Source: Hyphomicrobiaceae bacterium (GTDB lineage: Bacteria > Pseudomonadota > Alphaproteobacteria > Rhizobiales > Hyphomicrobiaceae). Taken from it: DNA of 15,478 nt. The notes below the pieces were generated by a model. It ran no database searches. It saw nothing but the letters and a program-made list of their open reading frames with translations, and was not told the origin of the DNA. The translations under genes and the position numbers were made by a program. How positions within the stretch are numbered: the first letter of the stretch is position 1; the number at the start of each line of letters is the position of its first letter. The stretch lies in assembly GCA_025359005.1 (NCBI GenBank), contig JANYHP010000111.1, positions 1 to 15,478 on the forward strand, written 5' to 3'. Shown piece by piece: positions 1 through 6,842 of this stretch.

Positions 1-208
1 CGCCGCGCTTGGTGTGGTCGATCCAGACGCCGGCGACGTCGGTTTCGGCGGCCGCCGTGGTGCCGGCGGCAGCCATAGGGGCTGCGGGCGTCTGCGCGGC
101 AGCGGCGCCCGCCACAAGACCGGCGAACATCAGCTGCACGGCCGCACGCCGCAGTTGATGGGCGCCCTGCGCTGGCAAAGTCGGACGGGAGATGGAAGCA
201 GTGGTCAT
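1..208 (-). CDS. Exported protein, N-terminal part (possibly DUF2147), cut by window edge
   Basis: The frame reads from an ATG at 208-206 to the window edge, giving 69 codons. A GAGGA Shine-Dalgarno lies 7 nt before the ATG, which supports this start. The N-terminus has a basic stretch (RR at residues 20-21), a hydrophobic run of about 15 residues and an Ala-rich end (GAAAAQ), so it looks like a signal peptide with a long n-region. An Ala/Thr-rich linker follows, and near residues 58-62 the sequence DVAGVWIDHTKRG begins. GVW followed by a short polar stretch resembles the start of DUF2147 domains, small periplasmic proteins of unknown role, but too little is present to be sure. It diverges from the exporter operon at 708. 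The gene call is fairly solid; the family is a guess. Confidence 0.62.
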   Translation of the reverse strand, partial: MTTASISRPTLPAQGAHQLRRAAVQLMFAGLVAGAAAAQTPAAPMAAAGTTAAAETDVAGVWIDHTKRG

Positions 209-623
209 ATTGAAATCCTCGCTTCCCGGATTTGGTCAACAAAACTTGGACACAATGAGGCGATACCCGGCCACTGATGCGGCAATTTTACGGTCTGGCG
301 GCGGCGCACCCGATTGTGCCGCAGCGCTTTGCCGCAACTCGTGACAGCGCATTTACGCTAGTGGCGTTCTCTGACCTCTGGCGCTCGGAAATGCCGTATA
401 TTGCCACCTCAAGCAGGCTGACGTTCGGCCACGCAAAACCGAGACCGAGGCCGCACGGCACCTCCAAACGCATTTCAGGTAACCAGCTCCCATCGGCCAG
501 CCAACCGCGACACAGGCCGCACAGCCATCGATCCCCTGTTGCATACCCCACCACCCGGAGCGGTCCCGATCGGCCGTCGCCCTCGCGATCGGCCCGGTCC
601 GCGCTCCGGGACTTCAAGGTTTC

Positions 624-638
624 TCAGCATTCTGCTGA
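624..638. promoter_or_regulatory. Perfect palindrome upstream of exporter operon, candidate operator
   Basis: TCAGCA-TTC-TGCTGA is a perfect inverted repeat with 6-bp arms and a 3-bp spacer, ending about 70 bp before the permease start. A further CAGCA at 643-647 can also pair with TGCTG at 633-637, so the half-site occurs three times in alternating orientation. Its position suits an operator for a dimeric regulator of the exporter genes. No regulator gene is adjacent, so its identity is unknown. Confidence 0.4.
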
Positions 639-673
639 TACGCAGCAGGCCCGGCTGATACCCAACAGGTCCG
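634..673. repeat. Two tandem 20-bp repeats before exporter operon
   Basis: GCTGATACGCAGCAGGCCCG (634-653) is followed with no gap by GCTGATACCCAACAGGTCCG (654-673). The copies differ at 3 of 20 positions. The 20-bp period is close to two helical turns, so both copies would face the same side of the DNA. The array ends 34 bp before the permease start codon and overlaps the palindrome at 624-638. Confidence 0.7.
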
Positions 674-707
674 CCAAAGTCGTCGAGTTCCAAAGTAGTT
701 GAGTGCA

Positions 708-1841
708 ATGACGCTGCTTCTCGCTTTCCGCAACCTTGTCCACGACCGCGTCCGGCTTGCCGTGACGCTGATCGGCATTTTGTTCGCAATCGTGTTGATC
801 GCGGTACAGCTCGGCCTCTATCTCGGCGCCCGCCAGATGATCGTCTCGACGATCGATCATGCCAACGGCGATGTCTGGATCATGGCCTACGGCAACAAGA
901 ACTTCGAGGAAGCCCAGCCGATCAGTCAGCGCGCACGCTTCACAGCCCTCGCAACCCCCGGCGTCATCGCCGCCGTGCCGCTCATCACCTCGTTCGCCGA
1001 CTGGAAAAAGCCCGACGGCGGCACCACGCCATCGGTCATCGTCGGCTCCGATCCCGCCGACGGCGGCCTCGTGCCCTGGGCCATCGCGCAGGGCGATCTC
1101 TCCTCGCTCGGCACACGCGACGCGGTGTTTGTCGACCGCAGCTATCTAGAAGACCTCGGCGTATCCGGCGTTGGCGCGTCCGCCCAGGTCAACGGCGCGC
1201 GCGTGCGGGTCGCTGGTCTGACAGATGGCATCCGCTCTTTTACCACCACGCCCTTCATCTTCACGACGCTGACACGCGCGCGCGCGCTGATGCAGATGGG
1301 GCCTGACCAGGTGAGCTATGTCCTTGTCAAAATCGCGCCCGACGTGTCCCCCGACAGCGTGCGCGCGGCGCTGGCCGCCCAACTGCCCGACGAACAGGTG
1401 ATGACAAAAGCTGAATTCCGTGCCCGCAGCCTCAATCACTGGCTGCTGGCGACCGGCGCCGGCGTCGCATTGATCGGTGGCGCCATTCTCGGCCTCATCG
1501 TCGGCACCGTCATCGTTGCGCAGACGCTTTATTCCTCGACCAAGGATCATCTCAACGAGTTCGCTACCTTGCGCGCGCTCGGCTCGTCGAAGGGCTATAT
1601 CTATCAGGTGATCCTGGCGCAGGCGGCGTTGTCGGCAGCGCTCGGCTACGTGCTCGGCATGATCATCGCGATGGCCATCGTGCTCATCGTGCAGCACCAG
1701 GAATTGCCGCTGCTCATCGTCATGACGCCGGAGCTCGCACTGCTGCTGTTCGTGCTTACGCTTTTGATGTGTACGATTTCCGCCGTCGCCGCGATCAGCA
1801 AGGTCACGCGCATCGACCCAGCCATGGTGTTCAACCGATGA
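708..1841 (+). CDS. FtsX/DevC-like ABC exporter permease
   Basis: This is the membrane subunit of an ABC exporter of the MacB/DevC type, 377 residues from the ATG at 708. A TTG at 699 in the same frame would add three residues; neither start has a good ribosome-binding site. There is one transmembrane helix near residues 16-41, a periplasmic domain of about 200 residues, and three C-terminal helices near 250-274, 300-328 and 342-366. This is the classic FtsX-domain arrangement. The segment around 284-300 (NEFATLRALGSSKGYI) is the conserved cytoplasmic stretch that contacts the ATPase. The protein ends in DPAMVFNR, and DPA near the C-terminus is common in DevC proteins. Its stop overlaps the ATPase start by 4 bp (ATGA), so the two are translationally coupled. 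Substrate unknown; a glycolipid or hydrophobic molecule would fit the family. Confidence 0.88.
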   Translation: MTLLLAFRNLVHDRVRLAVTLIGILFAIVLIAVQLGLYLGARQMIVSTIDHANGDVWIMAYGNKNFEEAQPISQRARFTALATPGVIAAVPLITSFADWKKPDGGTTPSVIVGSDPADGGLVPWAIAQGDLSSLGTRDAVFVDRSYLEDLGVSGVGASAQVNGARVRVAGLTDGIRSFTTTPFIFTTLTRARALMQMGPDQVSYVLVKIAPDVSPDSVRAALAAQLPDEQVMTKAEFRARSLNHWLLATGAGVALIGGAILGLIVGTVIVAQTLYSSTKDHLNEFATLRALGSSKGYIYQVILAQAALSAALGYVLGMIIAMAIVLIVQHQELPLLIVMTPELALLLFVLTLLMCTISAVAAISKVTRIDPAMVFNR

Positions 1842-2596
1842 GCAACGCGTTCGTCCTCGTCGCCGAAGGGCTGGTCAAGGATCTCGGCCAGGGTGCCGGC
1901 ACGGTGCGCGCGCTGAAAGGCGTGTCGCTGTCGCTAAAGGCCGGCGAGCTGACGTTGCTGATGGGGCCATCCGGGTCCGGCAAGACGACGTTACTCTCGC
2001 TGCTCGGCTGCATTCTCGCGCCCACCGAAGGCACGCTGAGCGTCGCCGGCCGCTCCACCAAGGGCCTCGGCCCCGAAGAACTATCGGATCTGCGGCGCAA
2101 GCATATCGGCTTCATTTTCCAGTCCTACAATCTGTTCCCGACCTTGACCGCGGAAGAAAATGTCCGCCTCGCACTTGACGTGAAGGGGGAGCGCGGCCCC
2201 GAGGCCAACGCGCGCGCCATCAAGGCGCTGCAGCAGGTCGGGCTCGGCCACCGCATGCGCTCGTACCCGGCCAACATGAGCGGCGGGGAGCAACAGCGCG
2301 TCGCAGTCGCGCGCGCCATCGCCGGTCGGCCAAGCGTGATCCTCGCCGACGAGCCCACCGCGGCGCTCGACAGCGAGAACGGCAACGCCGTCATGGAACT
2401 CTTGAGCGAGATCGCATCGGGGTCGCAGCACGCCGTGCTCGCCGTCACCCACGATCCGCGCACGATGAAATACGCCGACCGCATCCTCAAGATCGAGGAT
2501 GGCCGCATCGTCGGCGAAGAGAGGCGCCCCGACGGCGTCGACACCATCCACCAGATTGCCCGCGGCAAGAAACGGAAGACCGATGCAAAACCGTGA
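1838..2596 (+). CDS. ABC exporter ATPase, DevA/MacB/LolD type
   Basis: The 252-residue nucleotide-binding subunit powers the exporter. All motifs are present: Walker A GPSGSGKTT at 43-51, Q-loop Gln 95 in FIFQSYNLFP, signature MSGGEQQR at 147-154 (Met replaces the usual Leu), Walker B VILADE at 167-172, D-loop ALD at 176-178 and switch His 205 in VTHDPR. The sequence FQSYNLFPTLTAEENV and the SGGEQQRVAVARA signature are typical of the LolD/MacB/DevA branch that partners FtsX-domain permeases. The ATG at 1838 overlaps the permease stop, and the gene end overlaps the adaptor gene by 14 bp. An in-frame start further upstream (1769) would lie inside the permease and adds no family sequence, so I reject it. 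Confidence 0.93.
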   Translation: MSNAFVLVAEGLVKDLGQGAGTVRALKGVSLSLKAGELTLLMGPSGSGKTTLLSLLGCILAPTEGTLSVAGRSTKGLGPEELSDLRRKHIGFIFQSYNLFPTLTAEENVRLALDVKGERGPEANARAIKALQQVGLGHRMRSYPANMSGGEQQRVAVARAIAGRPSVILADEPTAALDSENGNAVMELLSEIASGSQHAVLAVTHDPRTMKYADRILKIEDGRIVGEERRPDGVDTIHQIARGKKRKTDAKP

Positions 2597-3695
2597 CAAC
2601 GCCTTTGGCCCGCTGCTCCTTGCGGCGGCCGCTGCCATCGCCATCGCCATTTTTGCCACCCGCGGCGGCGATCATGCGCGCCCGGTCGCGGCGCCAGCTG
2701 GATCAGCAAGCCAGCCGGCGGCGGCCGCCGCACCGTCAACGCCCACGGGACGCACCGCGTGGGCCGCGTCCGCACCCGGCCGCGTCGAACCCAAGGGGGG
2801 CGAGATCAGGATCTCACCGCTCAGCGGCGGCCGCGTCGTCGACGTGATGGCGGCGATCAACCAGAAGGTCATCGCCGGTGACTTGCTGGTGCGCATGGAC
2901 GACACAGAAATCGAAGCCCGGCTCGCGGCCACCGACGCGGAAGCCTCCGTCAGAAAGCGCGACCGCGATCTGGAAAATGTCAGTGGCCCCGCGCGCGACC
3001 GCCGCACGGCCGAAGATGCGGCCTTCACCGCCGAGCGTCTGTTCAGTCTCAACCGTGCCGAACTCGACCGCTGGCTGATCGCCAAGCGCCAGGGCCTGGC
3101 GACCGACGCCGACGTCGCCAAGGTACGCGACACCGTCACTAAGGCCCGCGATGCCATGGATGCAGCTCGCACCGCGCTCCGCCGCGTGATCGCCGAGACA
3201 GCCGTCTCCCAGACAAGACTTGAAGCAGCCCTCGCCTCATCGCGCGCCGAACTCGCTGCCGCCGACGCCGCCTCCGAACGTCTGCGCATTCGCGCGCCCG
3301 CCGACGGTACCGTTCTGCAGCTGACCGCCACAGTCGGCGAGAGCGTGGCGCCATCACCTGAGAATGTATTGGTCGTGCTCGGCGACGTCAGTGCGCTGCG
3401 CGTAAAGGCAGAGATCGAGGAGCGCGACATTGGCAAGCTGCGCGTCGGACAGACCGCCGTCGTCCGCTCGGATGCGTTCCCGGGCCGTGATTTCGAAGGG
3501 CGCGTGACGTCGTTCGCGCAAGCCTTGGGCCCGAGCCGGCTCGGCCAGAAAGGTCCGCGCAAGCTCAACGACGTCGACGTTCTTGAAGTGACGATCGAGC
3601 TCCTCGGCCAAACGCCGCTGCTCCCCGGCATGCGCGTCGACACCTTCCTCAAGCCCGACACCCGCGCCAGCCTGCCACAACCAAAGCTGAATTGA
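2583..3695 (+). CDS. HlyD/DevB-like periplasmic adaptor (membrane-fusion protein)
   Basis: The 370-residue adaptor would link the permease to an outer-membrane channel. It has one N-terminal membrane anchor near residues 9-25, then an Ala/Pro-rich linker to about residue 58. The first half of the lipoyl domain is near 72-108 (APGRVEPKGG, then SGGRVVDVMAAINQKV). A long Ala/Arg/Glu-rich alpha-helical hairpin spans about 109-232. The second lipoyl half is near 234-258 (LRIRAPADGTVLQL), with a beta-barrel domain to about 355. The ATG at 2583 lies inside the ATPase gene and overlaps it by 14 bp. An in-frame upstream start at 2499 would only translate the ATPase gene in another frame. No TolC-like outer-membrane gene lies nearby, so an unlinked one is presumably used. 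Here the adaptor comes last, whereas in the cyanobacterial devBCA operon it comes first. Confidence 0.9.
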   Translation: MQNRDNAFGPLLLAAAAAIAIAIFATRGGDHARPVAAPAGSASQPAAAAAPSTPTGRTAWAASAPGRVEPKGGEIRISPLSGGRVVDVMAAINQKVIAGDLLVRMDDTEIEARLAATDAEASVRKRDRDLENVSGPARDRRTAEDAAFTAERLFSLNRAELDRWLIAKRQGLATDADVAKVRDTVTKARDAMDAARTALRRVIAETAVSQTRLEAALASSRAELAAADAASERLRIRAPADGTVLQLTATVGESVAPSPENVLVVLGDVSALRVKAEIEERDIGKLRVGQTAVVRSDAFPGRDFEGRVTSFAQALGPSRLGQKGPRKLNDVDVLEVTIELLGQTPLLPGMRVDTFLKPDTRASLPQPKLN

Positions 3696-4236
3696 GTGCG
3701 CGGCACCGGCCCGTCTCGCGCCCCGCCTCCCATCTTGCCACCCGGCGATGCCGCGACCGTGAGATCGCGGTCTTGACGGCCCCCACGGACCTATTACAAA
3801 AGCCTCAGTGGTGACGGACAAATAGTTATTTTTTTCAAGGTTTTGTGAGATTGACCGGCGTCTCTCTTGCGGCACCAATTTTTTGAGAGACTGAGGCGAT
3901 CTTTGTGGTGTTTCGCCTTGATCGCTGTCTCGCCGGTGTCGCAGGCGGCGGCTGGCCATAGAAGGGCAAGTGCCCAAATTCCTGAGCCTCCGGTTCGTGC
4001 AGACGCGCCACCTCTGCCTCATGCAGAAGCCCAGGTGTCCGGCCGACTGCTGCCCGCCCGCCGCGCCAGCGCAATGGCGGCCACGCCGCACTCATGACGC
4101 TGTCTGGCGTCGATGCGTTGCTGGGTGGTCAAGGCGCTGCCGGCGATGGCTGCCTGGTAGGCATGACTGGTAGCCATGCCTGCTAGACTTGGCTGGAAGC
4201 TTTGGGGGGCAGGCCGATCGTTCTGCCCCCGGCGCG
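3696..4236. other. Convergent intergenic gap, no convincing gene
   Basis: This 541-bp stretch lies between the ends of the exporter operon and the aap operon. Near its left end a 6-bp inverted repeat, CCGCGA/TCGCGG (3751-3756 and 3765-3770), could help end the exporter transcript, but no T-run follows directly. A second inverted repeat, GTCTCTC/GAGAGAC, sits at 3860-3866 and 3885-3891. An AT-rich patch lies near 3795-3845. A frame at 3867-4097 (plus, TTG start) begins with a signal-peptide-like stretch but has no ribosome-binding site and degenerates into Pro/Ala/Arg-rich sequence. The aap-side hairpin at 4205-4230 is listed separately. Confidence 0.55.
4205..4230 (-). terminator. Hairpin after aapM, probable terminator
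   Basis: GGGGGCAG (4205-4212) and CTGCCCCC (4223-4230) form a perfect 8-bp GC-rich stem with a 10-nt loop, starting 6 nt beyond the aapM stop codon. No T-tract follows on the minus strand (the next bases read CAAAGC), so this is not a textbook intrinsic terminator. It may instead stabilise the 3' end of the message or act with Rho. Confidence 0.5.
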
Positions 4237-5370
4237 TCAGCGCTTGTCTGCTGCCGAGAGGCGACGTTCGACGAAGGCAGAGTAGCGCGACATGCCGAAG
4301 CAGAAGAGCCAGAACACGAAGCCGGCGAACAGATAGCCGGTCATTGCGTTGGTCGGCGCCAGCCACTTCTGGTCGGTGTTGTTCTGCTGGACAATCCCCA
4401 GAAGATCGAAAAGCCCGATGATGAGCACCAGCGAGGTGTCTTTGAAGAGGCCGATGAAGCTGTTGACGATGCCGGGCACCACCAGCTTGAGCGCCTGAGG
4501 CAGCACAATCAGGCTCATCTTTTGGCGGTAGTTGAGGCCGATGGCGTCGGCGCCCTCGAACTGGCCGCGCGGGATGGCCTGCAGGCCGCCGCGGATGGTC
4601 TCGGCCATATAGGCAGAGGCAAACAGTGCGACGCCCACGAGAGCGCGCAACAGCTTGTCGAAATTCCAGCCCGGCGGCAGGAAGAGCGGCAGCATTACCG
4701 ACGACATGAACAGCACGGTGATCAGCGGGACCCCGCGCACAAATTCGATGAAGCCGACGGAGGCATAGCGCACCAACGGCATGCGCGAGCGACGCCCGAG
4801 GGCCAGCAGGATGCCGAGCGGGAACGACGCCGTGATGCCGACGCTGGCGACAACGAGCGTGACCAGCAGGCCGCCCCACAGTTCGGTCGGCACATGGCTG
4901 AGCCCGAGATAGCCACCCACCAGCAGCACGAAGGCCACCAGCGGAAACACCAGGAACATGTAGAGCGCGTTGTAGAGCTTGTAGGGGACCGACGGGATCA
5001 TCAACGGCACGAGGCCGATGACGGCAAGCAGGTAGGTGAGATCAACGCGCCAGCGCAGTTCCTCCGGATAACGCCCGTACATGAACTGCGCGAATTTCGC
5101 TTTCACCATCGGCCAGCAGGCACCCGAGTTCGGGCGGCAGGCATCACCGTTGTCGCCGTTCCATGTCGCATGCAGCACGGCAAAGCCGAACAAGCCGGTG
5201 ACGATCACATAGACAAGGTAGACGCCGAGCAACGTCAGGATTGTATTGCCCACCGACGAGAACAGGTTGTCGCGCGCCCAGGCGATCGGTCCGACCTGAA
5301 TGCGCGGCGGCTTGACGACAGCGGCGGCGGCAGCCGCTGCCTCGGTGGTTTGCATGGAGTGTGCGGACAT
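4237..5370 (-). CDS. aapM: General L-amino-acid ABC transporter permease AapM
   Basis: This is one of the two inner-membrane channel subunits of the Aap amino-acid importer, 377 residues. The long N-terminal part (about 1-160) carries extra membrane segments, including one near 43-66, and a periplasmic loop with two Cys (residues 78 and 85). This extended front end is typical of AapM compared with short HisM-type permeases. The transport domain covers about 165-370. It holds the EAA loop EGADAIGLNYRQKMSLIVLP at 272-291, which docks on AapP, and the family-typical FEFVRG/GVPLITVLF and FKDTSLVLIIGLFDLLG stretches. The start at 5370 lies 5 nt after the aapQ stop, so the two are translated together. 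The SD is weak, and Met 6 is a possible alternative start. A hairpin follows the stop. Confidence 0.93.
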   Translation of the reverse strand: MSAHSMQTTEAAAAAAAVVKPPRIQVGPIAWARDNLFSSVGNTILTLLGVYLVYVIVTGLFGFAVLHATWNGDNGDACRPNSGACWPMVKAKFAQFMYGRYPEELRWRVDLTYLLAVIGLVPLMIPSVPYKLYNALYMFLVFPLVAFVLLVGGYLGLSHVPTELWGGLLVTLVVASVGITASFPLGILLALGRRSRMPLVRYASVGFIEFVRGVPLITVLFMSSVMLPLFLPPGWNFDKLLRALVGVALFASAYMAETIRGGLQAIPRGQFEGADAIGLNYRQKMSLIVLPQALKLVVPGIVNSFIGLFKDTSLVLIIGLFDLLGIVQQNNTDQKWLAPTNAMTGYLFAGFVFWLFCFGMSRYSAFVERRLSAADKR

Positions 5371-5375
5371 GCGGC

Positions 5376-6608
5376 TTATCTCTCCACCAGCGCCATGCGC
5401 GTGTTGAACCAGTTCATGAAGCCCGACGTGAGCAGCGACGTTGCAAGGTAGACCGCCATCAGCATGAGGATGGTTTCAACTGCCTGACCCGTCTGGTTGT
5501 TGATCGTCCCCATAACCTGCGTCAGGTCGGGATAGCCGATGGCGCCGGCGAGCGAGGAGTTCTTGGTCAGGTTGAGGTAGTTCGACGTCAGCGGCGGGAT
5601 GATAATGCGCATAGCCTGCGGGATGGTGACGAGGCGCATTGTCTGCCCCTTGCTCAGCCCGATCGCGGCCGCCGCTTCCTTCTGACCCTTGGAGACGCCG
5701 AGGATGCCGGCACGCACGATCTCGGCAATGTAGGACGCCGTGTAGAACACCAGCCCCAGAAGGACGGCGAAGAACTCAGGCTGCACCACCGTGCCGCCGC
5801 TGAGATTGAAGCGGCCAAGCTCGGGGAACTCGAACTGCACCGGGCGCCCCATGATGAGAAACACCAGCAACGGCAAGCCCACGATGAGACCCAGACCGGT
5901 CCACAGCACGGGGAATCGCTGCCCCGTCGCCATCTGCCGGGCATAACTCCAGCGTGAGACAAGATAAGTGGCGACGATACCGGCAATGAGGGCGCCAAGC
6001 ACGAAGCCTGATCCAACCAGCCACTCGGGCTTGGGTATGAACAGGCCACGCGTGTTGAGCAACATGCCAAACGGCAATTCATAGCTCGTCGACTTCACCA
6101 CGCCATCGACGCGGACGAGCGGCTCGGGCAGCTGTTTGAGAACGGCGAAATACCAGAGGAACATTTGCAACAGCAGCGGGCAGTTTCGGACGATCTCGAC
6201 ATAGCCGGTGGCCAGCTTAGCCACGAGCCAGTTCGACGACAGTCGCGCGATGCCGACCAGAAAACCGACGATGGTGGCAAAGAAAATGCCGATAACGGCG
6301 ACGATGATGGTGTTCCACAAGCCGACCAGGAACGCGCGGCCATAGGTCGAGGTATTGGAATAGTCGATGACCGACTGAGCGATATCGAAGCCAGCCACAT
6401 TGCCGAGGAAACCGTATCCCGACGCGATGTTGCGCGCTTTGAGGTTGGTGGCCGTGTTGGATATGATCATCCAGAACAGCGACACCAGCGCGACAACCAG
6501 GAGGACCTGAAAAATGATCTCGCGCGTTTCGCGCTGATAGAGATAGCTCACCAGCGAGCGCTGCGGCTTGGGTCGTGCGGCCGTGCGTGGATCGACTTCG
6601 ACGGTCAT
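5376..6608 (-). CDS. aapQ: General L-amino-acid ABC transporter permease AapQ
   Basis: This is the partner channel subunit of the Aap importer, 410 residues and so much longer than a minimal His/Glu-type permease, as expected for AapQ. There is a first membrane helix near residues 31-50 and a second near 98-120. The conserved VEIVRNCPLLLQMFLWYF stretch is at 137-154, and further helices lie near 198-217, 236-253 and 276-296. The EAA loop EAAAAIGLSKGQTMRLVTIPQ is at 311-331. The C-terminal part has TKNSSLAGAIGYPDL (348-362) and a final helix near 377-398. The first ATG after the aapJ hairpin region is used, with only a modest GGAG-like site upstream. Two hundred and thirty-three bases separate it from aapJ, whereas aapM follows by 5 nt. 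The pair forms a heterodimer in the membrane. Confidence 0.94.
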   Translation of the reverse strand: MTVEVDPRTAARPKPQRSLVSYLYQRETREIIFQVLLVVALVSLFWMIISNTATNLKARNIASGYGFLGNVAGFDIAQSVIDYSNTSTYGRAFLVGLWNTIIVAVIGIFFATIVGFLVGIARLSSNWLVAKLATGYVEIVRNCPLLLQMFLWYFAVLKQLPEPLVRVDGVVKSTSYELPFGMLLNTRGLFIPKPEWLVGSGFVLGALIAGIVATYLVSRWSYARQMATGQRFPVLWTGLGLIVGLPLLVFLIMGRPVQFEFPELGRFNLSGGTVVQPEFFAVLLGLVFYTASYIAEIVRAGILGVSKGQKEAAAAIGLSKGQTMRLVTIPQAMRIIIPPLTSNYLNLTKNSSLAGAIGYPDLTQVMGTINNQTGQAVETILMLMAVYLATSLLTSGFMNWFNTRMALVER

Positions 6609-6675
6609 GTGCGGCTCGTCTCCATGAAAATCATGTCAGTCCAGCAGGCAATCGACACCGATAGGCATTCCAGGC

Positions 6676-6703
6676 GGCGTCACCGCGTCACATGGCGTCA
6701 CCG
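6676..6703. repeat. Iterated GCGTCAC heptamers between aapJ and aapQ
   Basis: GCGTCAC occurs three times in 25 bases on the plus strand (6677-6683, 6685-6691, 6695-6701). The outer two copies extend to a 10-bp exact repeat, GGCGTCACCG (6676-6685 and 6694-6703). The last copy runs into TCACCGTGA, a small palindrome. The cluster lies 68-95 nt upstream of aapQ. It could be a regulator site for aapQM alone or a recombination relic; nothing decides between these. Confidence 0.55.
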
Positions 6704-6798
6704 TGATGGCGCCGCGCGACCCATCAGCGCTTTTCGTCATCGCTGCCCCGTATCCAGAATTCATCCCCGTTACCTGGCGGCCATGACGGAAGGGTTAG

Positions 6799-6842
6799 AG
6801 ACAAGGGCCGGGCGCTTGCGCGTCCGGCCCCCGGCCATGTCT
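6799..6842 (-). other. GCAA-tetraloop stem-loop after aapJ
   Basis: Read on the minus strand, GGGCCGG-A-CGC-GCAA-GCG-C-CCGGCCC folds into 7 bp, one A/C mismatch and 3 bp, capped by a GNRA-type loop (6805-6830). An outer AGACA/TGTCT helix (6838-6842 with 6799-6803) encloses it. The base of the structure touches the aapJ stop codon at 6844-6842. A strong intercistronic hairpin directly after a periplasmic binding-protein gene is a known means of stabilising that part of the message, so that the binding protein is made in excess over the permeases. A short pyrimidine stretch (TTGTCTCT) follows, so partial termination is also possible. Confidence 0.65.

Larger units (their letters stand above)
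209..707. other. Divergent intergenic region, no convincing gene
   Basis: This 499-bp stretch separates the exported-protein gene (minus) from the exporter operon (plus) and must hold both promoters. Open frames here on either strand are short, rich in Arg, Pro and Ser, lack ribosome-binding sites and show no family features, so I call none of them genes. The ordered sequence is at the operon-proximal end, where a palindrome (624-638) runs into a 20-bp tandem repeat (634-673). I could not find a good sigma-70 promoter by eye. Confidence 0.6.

Noticed and set aside
277..702. 141-codon plus-strand frame before the exporter operon
   Set aside because: It is Arg/Ser/Pro-rich with no ribosome-binding site or family-like sequence, and it runs over the repeats and up to the permease start.
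3867..4097. 76-codon plus-strand frame with a signal-peptide-like start
   Set aside because: The first 30 residues look like a signal peptide, but the start is TTG with no ribosome-binding site and the rest is low-quality Pro/Ala/Arg sequence.
3835..4177. Minus-strand frames after the aapM hairpin
   Set aside because: Several overlapping short frames exist, but none has a ribosome-binding site or recognisable domain.
4189..5451. 420-codon plus-strand frame antisense to aapM
   Set aside because: It mirrors a well-supported permease gene. It is rich in His, Gln and Arg, typical of antisense frames in GC-rich DNA.
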